A stretch of DNA of 64,000 bases from an uncultured Algimonas sp. (GCF_947498175.1 NZ_CANMJB010000001.1:124001-188000); one strand, 5' to 3'. Shown: positions 49,002-58,810, counted from the first letter of the stretch. The notes: a model not told the origin generated them from the letters alone. Program-made: numbers and translations.

Positions 49002-51950
49002 CTAGTCCTTGCCCATCAAGCGGTCAATCAGACCGCGTTTGCGCCGGGGCGGCGCCTTGCGGCGACGGGCTTCGGCGGGTTCCGCCTCGGCCGGGCGCTC
49101 GGCGGCCGGAGCCGGTTCGGCCTTGGTGTCCGATTCGGTTTTGGCCGCAGGCGCCGATTTGCGAGCGGGAGCCCGGCGGCGGCGCGCCGGTTTTTCGTCC
49201 GCGTCACCCGCCTTGGCGGGTTTGCGCCGTGCCGCCGGTTTTGCCGGGGCTTCATCCTCGGACGCTTCGGCCTTCTCGGTGACGGGCTTCTGGGTGGCAG
49301 GCTTCTTAGGCGCCGCTTTCTTGCGGGCTGGCTTGGCCGGTTGGCCATCCTCGGCCTTCGCCTGGCTGGGGGCCTTTCGCTTGCGGACGGGTTTCGCCTT
49401 CGGCGCGTCATTGCCGGACGCGGCCTTACTCGCTTCCTTGGCCGCCCCTTTGGCGGGAGCCCGGCGACGACGGGCGGGTTTCGCATCCGCTTCCGGTGCG
49501 TCGGCGTCGTCCTTTTTGGGCGCGCGGCGACGTTTGGGCTTATCCTCCGTGTCGGCCGACGTTCCGGCGTCGCGCTTCGGTGCAGCGCGGCGGCGTTTCG
49601 GCTTCGATGCATCCTCCGCTTCGGACGTGTCCTCGGCTTTGGGCTTCGAAGGCGCGCGGCGGCGGCGGGCAGGCTTGGCCTCATCCGCAGTGTCGTCCGC
49701 AGTGTCGTCCGACGCACGGGACGGCGCCCTGCGACGGCGCTTGGGCGCCTCTGCCTCGTCTTCGGACGGGACGGCGGCGGCGTCCTCGACGGGTTCGGCA
49801 TTGCCGCCGGACCGGGACGGCGCCTTGCGGCGGGAGCTGCTGCGGCGACGTTTCGGTTTGGGGGTGTCTTCGCCAGCCTGGTTATCAGATCGATCGCCAG
49901 ACTGAGTGTCTGACCGATCATCCGTCTCGACCGCGCTGTCTTCCGTCCGCTCCTGGGCGTCCTTCTTCGGGCCGCGGCGACGGCGGCGCTTGGGCTTGGC
50001 GGACTCCGTCTCATCGTCGGAGGAAGCCGATCCGGTCTCTTCCGACGCCGCTTCGGCGTCGGATCCGGACGGGTCCGCACTCTGACGCTTGCGGTTGCGG
50101 CCGCCGCGACGGCCGCGGCGACGGCGCGGCTTGGCGTCGTCGTCTTCGGTCCTGTCCTCGGTCGCCTCCACCTCGGTGTCGTCCTCATCCTCGTCCTGAA
50201 CGGCCATGGCGCGTTTCCGGTTCTTCGCAGCCTGCTTGCTCTCCTCGCGCAGATCCTTCTCGATCTGGACGAGCGGATCCTTGCGGCCGTCGCTGCGCTT
50301 CTCCGACACTTCGATCGTGAAGTCCGGGCGGATCAGCGCGTCGTCATGTTCGACGACGGTGAAGACGTCCGCATTCTCGTCGACCTTCGTCAGCAGGTCG
50401 CGCTTCTCGTTCAGCAGATAGAGCGCGACATCGGGCGGACATTTCAGGCGGATCTTCTTCGCCCTGCCACGGATCGCGAATTCCTCGACCGCGCGAATGG
50501 CAGCCAGCGCGGACGATTCGACCGTGCGTTTGCGGCCCACCCCGTCGCAATGCTTGCAGACGGCGGTCGAGCCTTCGAGCAGGGAGCGGCGGCGGCGCTG
50601 ACGGCTGATTTCCATCAGTCCGAACTGGCTGATGCGCGACGTCTGGATGCGCGCGCGGTCGCGGCTGAGCGAGTCTTTCATCTTGCGTTCGACGGCGGAG
50701 TTGTTCTTGCGTTCGTCCATGTCGATGAAGTCGACCACGATCAGACCGGCCAGGTCGCGCAGGCGCATTTGACGGGCTAGCTCTTCGGCCGCTTCGAGAT
50801 TGGTCTTCAGCGCGGTGCGCTCGACATTGCGTTCCTTGGTCGATTTTCCCGAGTTCACGTCCACGGAGACGAGCGCTTCGGTCGGGTGGATGACCAGATA
50901 GCCGCCGGACTTCAGCTTGACGGTCGCGTCCAGGCCGTTCTCGATCTGGCGTTCGACATCGTAGCGCAGGAAAAGCGGGATCGAATCGTCATACTTCTTC
51001 ACGAATTTGGCGTGGCTCGGCATGAGCATCTTGATGAAGGCCTTGGCCGTCTTGTAGGCCTCCTCGCCCTGGACGAGGACTTCTTCGATGTCCTTGTTGT
51101 AGAGGTCGCGGATCGACCGCTTCACCAGATTGCCTTCCTCGTGGATCAAGGCGGGCGCGACGGATTTCAGCGTCGTGTCGCGGATCTCGTCCCAGAGGCG
51201 TGAGAGATAGCTATAGTCTCGCGTGATCTCGGCCTTGGTGCGCTTGGCGCCCGCCGTGCGCACGATCACGCCCATGCCTTGCGGCACCTCGAGGTCGCTC
51301 ATGATGGTCTTCAGACGCTTGCGGTCCGAGCCGTTGGCGATCTTGCGCGAAATGCCGCCGCCGCGCGGCGTGTTGGGCATCAGCACGCAATAGCGCCCGG
51401 CGAGCGACAGATAGGTCGTCATCGCCGCGCCTTTGTTGCCGCGTTCTTCCTTGACGGCCTGGACCAGCAGGATCTGGCCGCGCTTGATGACTTCCTGGAT
51501 CTTGTAGCGGCGCTTGGACTTGGAGCGGCGGCGGCGCGAGGCGACCTTCACCTGCTCGTCGGCGACCTCGGCGTCGTTCTCGTCTGACGTATCGTCCTCG
51601 TCCGGATCTAGGTTCTCGTCCTCTTCGACCGTTTCGTTCTCGTCGTCCTCCTCGGCTGCGAGTTCGGCCTCGACTTCCTGTTGCAGCGCGAGTTTGTCCT
51701 CGTAAGGGATCTGGTAATAGTCGGGGTGGATCTCGGAAAAGGCGAGGAAGCCGTGGCGGTTGCCGCCATATTCGATGAACGCCGCCTGGAGCGACGGCTC
51801 GACGCGCGTGACTTTTGCGAGATAGACGTTGCCGCGCAGCTGGCGCTTGTTGCGGCTTTCGAAATCAAGTTCTTCGACGCGGGTCCCGTCGACGATGACC
51901 ACCCGGGTTTCTTCGGGGTGGGCGGCGTCGATCAGCATACGTTTCGTCAT
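49002..51950 (-). CDS. rne: Ribonuclease E
   Basis: Central endoribonuclease of mRNA decay and rRNA/tRNA processing, and degradosome scaffold. The 982-residue product has the S1 domain at residues 35-190, interrupted by a very acidic insert (EEDDENETVEEDENLDPDED) and a basic stretch. The RNase H-like/DNase I catalytic core carries VDVNSGKSTKERNVERTALKTN and VVDFIDMDERKN, and the Zn-link is CKHCDG. From about residue 595 to the end the protein is low-complexity, with about a dozen modules of the type KPKRRRxAP separated by Asp/Glu/Ser-rich spacers, the probable degradosome and RNA-binding region. The start at 51950 (MTKRMLIDAAHPEETRV) has AGGAGA 6 nt upstream; longer in-frame starts are not supported. 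Confidence 0.96.
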   Translation of the reverse strand: MTKRMLIDAAHPEETRVVIVDGTRVEELDFESRNKRQLRGNVYLAKVTRVEPSLQAAFIEYGGNRHGFLAFSEIHPDYYQIPYEDKLALQQEVEAELAAEEDDENETVEEDENLDPDEDDTSDENDAEVADEQVKVASRRRRSKSKRRYKIQEVIKRGQILLVQAVKEERGNKGAAMTTYLSLAGRYCVLMPNTPRGGGISRKIANGSDRKRLKTIMSDLEVPQGMGVIVRTAGAKRTKAEITRDYSYLSRLWDEIRDTTLKSVAPALIHEEGNLVKRSIRDLYNKDIEEVLVQGEEAYKTAKAFIKMLMPSHAKFVKKYDDSIPLFLRYDVERQIENGLDATVKLKSGGYLVIHPTEALVSVDVNSGKSTKERNVERTALKTNLEAAEELARQMRLRDLAGLIVVDFIDMDERKNNSAVERKMKDSLSRDRARIQTSRISQFGLMEISRQRRRRSLLEGSTAVCKHCDGVGRKRTVESSALAAIRAVEEFAIRGRAKKIRLKCPPDVALYLLNEKRDLLTKVDENADVFTVVEHDDALIRPDFTIEVSEKRSDGRKDPLVQIEKDLREESKQAAKNRKRAMAVQDEDEDDTEVEATEDRTEDDDAKPRRRRGRRGGRNRKRQSADPSGSDAEAASEETGSASSDDETESAKPKRRRRRGPKKDAQERTEDSAVETDDRSDTQSGDRSDNQAGEDTPKPKRRRSSSRRKAPSRSGGNAEPVEDAAAVPSEDEAEAPKRRRRAPSRASDDTADDTADEAKPARRRRAPSKPKAEDTSEAEDASKPKRRRAAPKRDAGTSADTEDKPKRRRAPKKDDADAPEADAKPARRRRAPAKGAAKEASKAASGNDAPKAKPVRKRKAPSQAKAEDGQPAKPARKKAAPKKPATQKPVTEKAEASEDEAPAKPAARRKPAKAGDADEKPARRRRAPARKSAPAAKTESDTKAEPAPAAERPAEAEPAEARRRKAPPRRKRGLIDRLMGKD

Positions 51951-52327
51951 GTGGGTCTCCTGTGGCCCGTAAGCGTGCCTGCGGCGCGGCGACACGCGAA
52001 TGCGTGCGGCGTCCATGCAAGACGGGGCCAGATGATGGGGTGATGGGTCGGGCGCATACGGGGCGGACATTGTCGATCGGATCGAACAGGTCTGTCAGCC
52101 TCACACTGCGCATGAATTCTCTCTAATGCGGGGCAGGGCGCGGATTTGCGAGCTGTCCCCGGATAACCGTTGCCGGACAGGGCCTTACAACCCGGAACGC
52201 GAACGGACTCAAGCGTCCTGCCTCAATTCGCCGGGCTGTGCAAAGCATTTGTCAGCCTGCCGCAGCCTGTCCATCCTGTCATGAGTCTGGCAAGACTTTG
52301 TTCATCCTGTTGCGAAAGGGTCCGCGC
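51951..52327. other. Divergent rne/amiC intergenic region
   Basis: About 377 bp. The minus-strand side is likely a long rne 5' leader, where RNase E autoregulation acts in other bacteria; a weak promoter candidate TTGTAA-N18-TTATCC lies on the minus strand near 52192-52163. The plus side carries the amidase Shine-Dalgarno sequence AAAGGG. No further gene was recognised. Confidence 0.45.
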
Positions 52328-53146
52328 ATGTCGATCCGGCCATTCATCGCCATCATCATGCTTGCCGTGATGGGCCTGTTCGCCGCTGTGCCCGCCACGG
52401 CGCAATCGCGCTATTTCAAGGACGCTGTCCCCTATCCGCGCCTCAAACCTGCGCCGATCAAGCCGTCGACGTTGCCGTTAATCGTTCTCGATCCCGGCCA
52501 TGGCGGGCGCGACCCCGGCGCGATCGGGCAGAACGGTCTGCAGGAAAAGACGGTGACGACATCGGCCGCCAACGAGTTGAAGCGTCTGCTGGAAGCGACG
52601 GGCCGTTATCGCGTTGTGTTGACGCGTAACAATGACAGCTATGTCGAGCATGACAACCGCATCCGGATCGCGCGGGAGCGCCAGGCGGACCTGTTCATTT
52701 CCATTCACGCCGATTCGACCTCTGGCCGCAACGTGCGCGGGGCGTCTGTCTATACGCTCGCGGACCGCGCGCGGAACCGCAGCCGGCGAATCGTCAACAG
52801 CCAGAACTGGATCATGGATGTCGATCTGGCCGAACAGACCGATCCGGTCGGCGACTTCCTCGTCGATCTCGCCATGCGCAGCACGGAGAGCCAATCGGAA
52901 GCCTTCGCCGACATCCTGCTGTCCAACCTGGAAGGCCAGACGCGGCTGGTCGGCAATTCCCACCGCCGGGCGGGCTATTTCGTGCTTCTGGCGCCCGACG
53001 TTCCGGCCGTTCTGCTGGAACTCGGTTTCCTATCCAACGCACAGGACGAAAAGCTGCTCAAGACCAAAGCGCATCGCGACAAGCTGATGCGCGCCGTCCG
53101 GCTCTCCATCGATGAGTATTTCTCGGTGTCGCGCCGGAGCGGTTGA
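52328..53146 (+). CDS. amiC: N-acetylmuramoyl-L-alanine amidase (AmiC-type, Amidase_3)
   Basis: Periplasmic zinc amidase splitting septal peptidoglycan between MurNAc and the stem peptide. The start at 52328 follows AAAGGG and begins a signal peptide ending ATAQ (about residue 26). The catalytic domain has the zinc ligands in VLDPGHGGRDPGAIG, the Glu in LQEKTV, the His in FISIHADS, and the catalytic Glu in VLLELGFLSN. Length is 272 residues; there is no AMIN domain. EnvC at 12759 is its likely activator. Confidence 0.95.
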   Translation: MSIRPFIAIIMLAVMGLFAAVPATAQSRYFKDAVPYPRLKPAPIKPSTLPLIVLDPGHGGRDPGAIGQNGLQEKTVTTSAANELKRLLEATGRYRVVLTRNNDSYVEHDNRIRIARERQADLFISIHADSTSGRNVRGASVYTLADRARNRSRRIVNSQNWIMDVDLAEQTDPVGDFLVDLAMRSTESQSEAFADILLSNLEGQTRLVGNSHRRAGYFVLLAPDVPAVLLELGFLSNAQDEKLLKTKAHRDKLMRAVRLSIDEYFSVSRRSG

Positions 53147-53211
53147 CCTTCATCTGCAAATAGCCGGTCTTAGACCTCGACCTCGCCATATTTCCCGCTA
53201 CACGGGCCATC

Positions 53212-55965
53212 GTGACCGAAACTGTCGAACATATCATCGCTGACGAGACGCCGCCGCGCACGCGACTGCGCGATGCGCTCTGGTTCAGGATCGCCAAATG
53301 GGTCGTCATCGTCGGCGTCGTTCTGGGCCTGATCGCGGCCGTCATTCTGACGGTCTGGACCATACGCGCGACCGAAGACCTGCCCAGCGTCGAGACGCTG
53401 TCCGAATACAGGCCCCCGGTCATGAGCCGGGTCCATGCCGGGGACGGCAAGCTCATCAGCGAGTTCCGGACCGAAGCCCGGGTCTTCGTGCCGATCGAGA
53501 GCGTGCCGCTGCAATTGCAGCAGGCCTTCATCGCGTCCGAGGACAAACGGTTCTTCCGTCACAATGGTTGGGACCCGATCGGGTTGACCCGGGCGGCTCT
53601 GACCGCCCCGGGCAAGAAGATGCGCGGCGAGCGGATCGGCGGCACGTCCACCATCACCCAGCAGGTGGCCAAGAACTTCCTGGTCGGGAGAGACTATTCG
53701 ATGAAGCGGAAGGTGCGCGAAATCTTCATCGCCCGCCGCATGGAGAAGGCCTTCACCAAAGGCGAAATCCTCGAACTCTACCTGAACGACAACTATTTCG
53801 GCCGGGGCGCGTATGGCGTGGCGGCCGCCGCGCTCAATCATTTCGGCAAGGAGATGGACGACCTGTCCATTGGCGAAATGGCCTATCTCGCTCTGGTCGT
53901 GAAAGGCCCGGCCAATTACGAATTGGACGATCCCCGCGAATATGCGGCGGCCAAGCAGCGCCAGCGCTACGTCCTCGATCGCATGGCTGAGGACGGCTAT
54001 ATCACCCAGGCCGAAGCTGATGCCGCCCATGCCGAAGAGCTGGTCTGGACAGACAGGCTGTCGGGGGCCGAATATCTCGCGGCCGAATACTTCGTCGAAG
54101 AGGCCCGCAAGCAGATCTTCGCCATGTACGGCTCGGACGAGCTCTATTCGGGCGGGCTGTCGATCCGCACCACCCTGGATACGGACATGCAGCTGGCCGG
54201 GCGTCGCGCGCTGCGGCGCGGGATCGAGCTGCTGGACCGGCGCATGGGTTGGCGCGGGCCGCTGACGACGTTCGAGACTTTGGGCGACTGGGCGGAGCAG
54301 CTCGCCGCCTTCGATGCCCCGAACGATATCGGCGACTGGCGCGTGGCGGTCGTGCTGGAACGCAGCCAGGAAACGGCCGAACTGGGTTTCGTGGTCGAGA
54401 CGGATGAAGACGAAGTCCGGACGGAAACGGGACGGCTCGATCTGGAGGACGTGTTGTGGGCCGGACGGGCGCGCGACAATGGCCGCAAGGGTCCGGCACC
54501 CACATCGCTCGAAACCGTGATCGAACCCGGCGATGTCGTGCTCGTACAGGCGCATCTGGAAAAGGACGGCGCCTATAACCTGCGCCAGATCCCCGAAGTG
54601 AACGGCGCGCTGATCGCCATGGATCCGCATACCGGACGGGTGAAAGCCTTGATCGGCGGTTACAGCTTCGACCAGAGCGAATTCAACCGCGTGACACAAG
54701 CCTATCGGCAGCCGGGATCCAGTTTCAAACCCTTCGTCTACGCGACGGCCCTGCTCGAAGGCTATACGCCGTCCACGCAAGTGCTCGACTCGCCTTTCGT
54801 CATCCCCAAGTCGGACGGGCGCTGCGTGAGCAACGAACTCGGCGTGCTGGAGCGGCGCGGCGCCTACCGGGCGCGTCAGAACGGCTCGGGCGGCGCGCCG
54901 GCCCGCCGCGACCAATGCGAACGTTTCTACAAGCCGCAGAATTTCGATGCCGGGCGCTATTACGGTCTGTCCACGCTGCGGTTGGGAATCGAGAAGTCGC
55001 GCAACGCCATGACCGTGCGCCTAGCCAACGATGTCGGCATGGAGCCGATCATCAATCTGGCTCAGCGGTTCGGCATCTACGACAATCCCCGTCCGGAGCT
55101 GGCTTGGTCGCTCGGGGCCGGGGAGACGAACCTGCTTCGCCTCGCCACGGCCTATTCGATGATGGTCAATGGCGGGAAGCGCGTCGTGCCGAGCATTCTG
55201 GACCGTGTCCAGGACGGACAGGGCAATACGATCTTCCTGAATTCGTCTGTCGCCTGTCCGGAATGCCGGCAGGACGACTATACGGGCCAGGCACCGCCGG
55301 TCCTGCCCGACGCGCGTGAACAGATCGTCGATCCGATCACGGCCTACCAGATCACGTACATGATGATCGGCGCGGTGGAGAACGGAACCGGCGCCAAGAT
55401 GCGCGCCCTCGGCCGACCGGTCGGCGGCAAGACCGGCACCACGAATGATTCGAAGGACAACTGGTTCATGTCGTTCACGCCGGACCTCGTCGTCGGCGTC
55501 TATGTCGGCAAGGACACGCCGGAACAGATGGCCAACGAGACGGGTTCGTCCTCTGCCGTTCCCATCGTGCTCGACTTCATGACCGAAGTGCTGGAAGACG
55601 AACCGGTCGTTCCGTTCCGCATTCCGGACGGCATGACCATGTCTCCCGTCAATCGCAACACGGGAACTCCGAGCTTCATCGGCGCGCCGAACGTCATCCT
55701 GGAAGCCTACCGGCCGGGGACCGAGCCCAAAGTCGGCAGCCTGGACACGACTATCCGGATCGGCAGCGGCGACGATACGTTCGGATCGAACTTCTTCGGC
55801 GACGGCGAGGAGATCCTCGATGACGGCACCCCTGACGGCTTCCTGCCCGATCAGGACGCTCCGGCCGTCGACCCGCTTGCGGAAGCGTTTCCTATTCCCA
55901 ATATGCCGACTCCCCGCCCGACCGACCCCGAACCCAAGCGGGATCTGGAAGACGGGCTCTATTAG
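53212..55965 (+). CDS. mrcA: Penicillin-binding protein 1A (bifunctional class A PBP)
   Basis: Inner-membrane glycosyltransferase and DD-transpeptidase of wall synthesis. The 917-residue product has a GTG start at 53212, a cytoplasmic tail, one membrane helix at about residues 28-50, and the GT51 domain with IASEDKRFFRHNGWD, GGTSTITQQVAKN and RKVREIFIA. The transpeptidase domain has SxxK as PGSSFKPF, SRN as KSRNAM and KTGTT. It has an OB-like insert and an Asp/Pro-rich C-terminal tail. A Cys pair (CPEC) lies between the catalytic motifs. It follows amiC by 65 nt and precedes prfB by 16 nt, a conserved alphaproteobacterial order. Confidence 0.96.
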   Translation: MTETVEHIIADETPPRTRLRDALWFRIAKWVVIVGVVLGLIAAVILTVWTIRATEDLPSVETLSEYRPPVMSRVHAGDGKLISEFRTEARVFVPIESVPLQLQQAFIASEDKRFFRHNGWDPIGLTRAALTAPGKKMRGERIGGTSTITQQVAKNFLVGRDYSMKRKVREIFIARRMEKAFTKGEILELYLNDNYFGRGAYGVAAAALNHFGKEMDDLSIGEMAYLALVVKGPANYELDDPREYAAAKQRQRYVLDRMAEDGYITQAEADAAHAEELVWTDRLSGAEYLAAEYFVEEARKQIFAMYGSDELYSGGLSIRTTLDTDMQLAGRRALRRGIELLDRRMGWRGPLTTFETLGDWAEQLAAFDAPNDIGDWRVAVVLERSQETAELGFVVETDEDEVRTETGRLDLEDVLWAGRARDNGRKGPAPTSLETVIEPGDVVLVQAHLEKDGAYNLRQIPEVNGALIAMDPHTGRVKALIGGYSFDQSEFNRVTQAYRQPGSSFKPFVYATALLEGYTPSTQVLDSPFVIPKSDGRCVSNELGVLERRGAYRARQNGSGGAPARRDQCERFYKPQNFDAGRYYGLSTLRLGIEKSRNAMTVRLANDVGMEPIINLAQRFGIYDNPRPELAWSLGAGETNLLRLATAYSMMVNGGKRVVPSILDRVQDGQGNTIFLNSSVACPECRQDDYTGQAPPVLPDAREQIVDPITAYQITYMMIGAVENGTGAKMRALGRPVGGKTGTTNDSKDNWFMSFTPDLVVGVYVGKDTPEQMANETGSSSAVPIVLDFMTEVLEDEPVVPFRIPDGMTMSPVNRNTGTPSFIGAPNVILEAYRPGTEPKVGSLDTTIRIGSGDDTFGSNFFGDGEEILDDGTPDGFLPDQDAPAVDPLAEAFPIPNMPTPRPTDPEPKRDLEDGLY

Positions 55966-55981
55966 ACCGAGGGTATGATTG

Positions 55982-57098
55982 ATGCGGGCTGACATCGAAC
56001 AGCTGAAATCCGAAATCGAGCAGTCCGTGGAACTGCTGAGGAGGCGTCTTTGACTGGGAAACCAGTGAACGCCGCTTAGCGGAACTGAACGCGCTCGCGG
56101 AAGATCCGTCCTTCTGGGACGACGCGCAGAAAGCCCAGAAACTGATGCAGGAGCGCTCGCGCCTCGAAGCCGCGTTCGACGCCATCAACACGATCACAAC
56201 CGATCTGTCCGACAATGTCGAGTTGGCCGAGCTGGCCGAAATGGACGACGATACGGACCTGCTGGACGAGTCGGCCAAGGCCCTGGCCGTCGTCAGCGAA
56301 AAGGCCGCCAAGGCTGAGCTGGACGCGCTGCTGTCCGGCGAAGCGGACGGCAATGACTGCTTCGTCGAGATCCATCCCGGGGCGGGCGGCACGGAGGCCC
56401 AGGACTGGGCCGAGATGATGATGCGCATGTATTCGCGTTGGGCCAATGCGCGCGGCATGAAGGTGGACGTTCTTGAAACGTCCGACGGGGACGAGGCGGG
56501 CATCAAATCCGCCACGTTGAAATTCAAGGGCGACAATGCGTTCGGATGGATGAAAACGGAGTCCGGCGTGCACCGCCTGGTCCGGATCAGCCCTTACGAT
56601 TCCAGCGCCCGCCGTCATACCAGCTTCGCCAGCGTCTGGGTCTATCCGGAAATCGACGATTCCATCGAGATCGAGATCAATGAGTCCGACTGCCGCGTCG
56701 ATACGTACCGGGCGTCGGGCGCTGGCGGGCAGCATGTCAACAAGACGGATTCAGCCGTTCGCATCACCCATGAACCGACCGGCATCGTCGTGCAGTGCCA
56801 GAACGACCGCAGCCAGCACAAGAACAGGTCCCAGGCGTGGGACATGTTGCGGGCGCGTCTGTACGAGAAGGAATTGCAGGACCGCGAAGCGGCGGCCCAG
56901 GCCGAAGCCGATTCGAAGTCCGAGATCGGCTGGGGCCACCAGATCCGATCCTACGTCCTGCAACCCTACCAGATGGTCAAGGACCTGCGGACCGGAGTGG
57001 AAACGTCCGATACTCAAGGCGTGCTGGACGGCAAGATCGACGAGTTCATGGCGGCCGCGCTGTCGGCCCGCGTCGGGGACGATGCGAACCCGGCATAG
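55982..57098 (+). CDS. prfB: Peptide chain release factor 2, with programmed +1 frameshift
   Basis: Release factor recognising UGA and UAA. Translation starts at 55982 ([20 protein letters not shown]) and meets an in-frame UGA at 56051-56053 as codon 24. The site is AGGAGG (56039-56044), then CGT, CTT TGA C: the internal Shine-Dalgarno sequence and spacing match the classical RF2 autoregulatory frameshift. After skipping T56051 the frame goes on from GAC at 56052 ([12 protein letters not shown]) to give about 371 residues. The catalytic GGQ is at 248-250 (GAGGQHVNK). The stop-codon tripeptide position reads SPY (203-205), where Escherichia coli has SPF. An annotation starting at 56145 would lose the N-terminal domain. 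Confidence 0.95.
56039..56054 (+). promoter_or_regulatory. prfB: RF2 programmed frameshift site
   Basis: Internal Shine-Dalgarno sequence AGGAGG, three spacer bases (CGT), slippery CTT and in-frame stop TGA followed by C. When RF2 is scarce the ribosome pauses at UGA and slips +1, making more RF2. Confidence 0.92.
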
Positions 57099-57120
57099 AA
57101 AAAGGCGCCGTAACGGCGCC
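57099..57120 (-). terminator. Terminator of the M23 peptidase/bactofilin operon
   Basis: A perfect 7-bp GC stem (ggcgccg/cggcgcc) with a 3-nt loop; read on the minus strand it is followed by five T. It starts 24 nt after the bactofilin stop and directly follows the prfB stop on the other strand, so it may also help end prfB transcripts. Confidence 0.8.
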
Positions 57121-57144
57121 TCGCTGCTCGCTCTCTGATCGGGA

Positions 57145-57606
57145 TCAGGCCGATTTCTTGGCGGCCGCCTTGACCGGTTCGGCCGCCTTGATCGGCGTCG
57201 GAGCGGCGGATTTGCGATTGCACTTGCCGTCCAGGAAAGCGCCGTTCGCCACCACTAGCTTGTCCTGGACCAGATCGGCCTGGACGTTGGCCGTCTCGGC
57301 CAGTTCGATGCTGGTTGCGTCGATCTTGCCCGTGACCTTGCCGCGGACGAGGACGACCGTGCTGACGATCTTGCCGTTGACGGCTCCGTGCTCGCCGATC
57401 GTGACCTTGCCGGCCGAGATGTTGCCGTCGAGACGTCCATCGATCTGCACTTCGCCATCGGTCTTGATGTCGCCGGTGATCAGCAGATCCTGGCTGAGCA
57501 GGGACGGGACGGAGGCGGCGCGATTCTGACCTGGAGCGGTGCTGGCCTTCCGCGGCGGGATGCTATCGGATTGAGACGACGACCCGCCGGAAGACTTAGT
57601 GAACAT
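57145..57606 (-). CDS. Bactofilin family cytoskeletal protein
   Basis: A 153-residue polymer-forming protein. An N-terminal Ser/Gln-rich tail of about 35 residues is followed by the right-handed beta-helix bactofilin domain (LLITGDIKTDGEVQIDGRLDGNI; VTIGEHGAVNGKI; VRGKVTGKIDATSIELAETANVQADL) and a Lys/Ala/Pro-rich C-terminus. Bactofilins position wall enzymes and, in stalked relatives, work in stalk or bud formation. The start at 57606 overlaps the end of the M23 gene by 11 nt, indicating co-translation with that enzyme, a pairing common for bactofilins. Confidence 0.93.
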   Translation of the reverse strand: MFTKSSGGSSSQSDSIPPRKASTAPGQNRAASVPSLLSQDLLITGDIKTDGEVQIDGRLDGNISAGKVTIGEHGAVNGKIVSTVVLVRGKVTGKIDATSIELAETANVQADLVQDKLVVANGAFLDGKCNRKSAAPTPIKAAEPVKAAAKKSA

Positions 57607-58810
57607 GACGCCCTGCCTTGATGAATGTCTGGGGGTCGAAGGCCTGGCCTTCGAAACGCACCTCGTAGTGGAGATGCGTCGCTGTGCTGCGACCCGTTGA
57701 TCCCATGCCCCCGACCTTGTGGCCTTGTTGCACGGTCTGCCCCCGTTTGACATGCAATTTCTTCAGATGCGCGTAACGCGTTGTGAAACCGTGGCCGTGG
57801 TCGATTTCGACCATGTTGCCGTAGCTGCCGTTCCACCCGGCCTTGGTGACGATGCCGGGCGCCGTGGCCAGAATCGGAGCCATGGATCCGCTGATGAAAT
57901 CCAGCCCGCTGTGATGGGTCGGCCGCTTCGTGAAGGGGTCGCGTCGGACGCCGAAACGCGACGTCATCATCGCGGTCGTCTTGACGGGATGGCCCAGAGG
58001 CATGGCGTCGATGACCTCGTTCAAGGCTTCGGCTTCGTAGAGGCGGGCCTCGATGGCTGTCAGCCGGGATTGGAACTGGCCTTCCACAAGTGCCGCTCCG
58101 GGGCCGTCGAGCGGTATATAGGGACCGCCTTGGCCTTGCGCGCCCGCCTGGATGACGCGGTCCGGATCCATCTGAGTGGAATCTATGAGAGCCCGTTTGA
58201 ACGCGATCGTGTCGAGCAATTCGGCTTCGGCGGAAATGAGAATGTCGTTTTGCGTGTCGTCCAGGGAGGCGAGGGAATTATCGATCGGCAGACCCGTCGC
58301 GGCGTCCTGGCTGGGGATGCGGCTGCGCCGCGCGACGCGGTCTTCGCTGTCGCGCAAGGTTGGCGCCATCAGGATTTCGGCTTCGGCGAACTGGATGACC
58401 GGTTCCTCGCCAAGGCTGAGGATCGTCTCGTTGCCGGCCAGTTCGGACAGGATGTTGTGCTTGGCCTCGATGCTGGCCGTCATGGCTTCGAAATTCTCGC
58501 GCTGTTCGGTCAACAGCAATTCGGCGTTCTGGATCTGGGCCTGGCTTTCGGCCAGCTGGCGTTCGAAGGTCGTTTCCAGTTCGACGATGCGCTCATCCGT
58601 GTTGGCGAATGGAGAGCCGCCCAGCGCGATGTTGACCGCCGAAACCAGGCACCAGGCCAACATGATGAGAAGCAGGGTGACGAAGGAGACCTGCAGTCGC
58701 GTCGAAAGATTGTAATAGGTGACCTCGCCGCCGGACCGGAGATAGATCTGACGTTCGGGAAAAGTTCTGAGAGCACGCTTCCGCATGTCCCCGAATATAT
58801 CGACAATCAT
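57596..58810 (-). CDS. M23 family metallopeptidase, membrane-anchored (bactofilin partner)
   Basis: Probable peptidoglycan DD-endopeptidase. The product (about 404 residues) has a cytoplasmic N-terminus with FPERQIYLRSGGEV, a membrane helix at about residues 40-65 (VSFVTLLLIMLAWCLVSAVN), a coiled coil at about 75-125 and an intact M23 domain from about 275: RFGVRRDPFTKRPTHHSGLD with the first zinc ligands, and HLHYEV with the second. Three in-frame ATG starts (58840, 58810, 58756) are possible; 58810 has GGGGA just upstream. It resembles LmdC-type enzymes that work with bactofilin in Hyphomonas-like bacteria. A CtrA-type box lies 85 nt upstream. Confidence 0.92.
   Translation of the reverse strand: MIVDIFGDMRKRALRTFPERQIYLRSGGEVTYYNLSTRLQVSFVTLLLIMLAWCLVSAVNIALGGSPFANTDERIVELETTFERQLAESQAQIQNAELLLTEQRENFEAMTASIEAKHNILSELAGNETILSLGEEPVIQFAEAEILMAPTLRDSEDRVARRSRIPSQDAATGLPIDNSLASLDDTQNDILISAEAELLDTIAFKRALIDSTQMDPDRVIQAGAQGQGGPYIPLDGPGAALVEGQFQSRLTAIEARLYEAEALNEVIDAMPLGHPVKTTAMMTSRFGVRRDPFTKRPTHHSGLDFISGSMAPILATAPGIVTKAGWNGSYGNMVEIDHGHGFTTRYAHLKKLHVKRGQTVQQGHKVGGMGSTGRSTATHLHYEVRFEGQAFDPQTFIKAGRHVH

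Noticed and set aside
56145-57098. Separate prfB start at 56145
   Set aside because: The upstream frameshift site and N-terminal domain coding sequence show that the gene starts at 55982.
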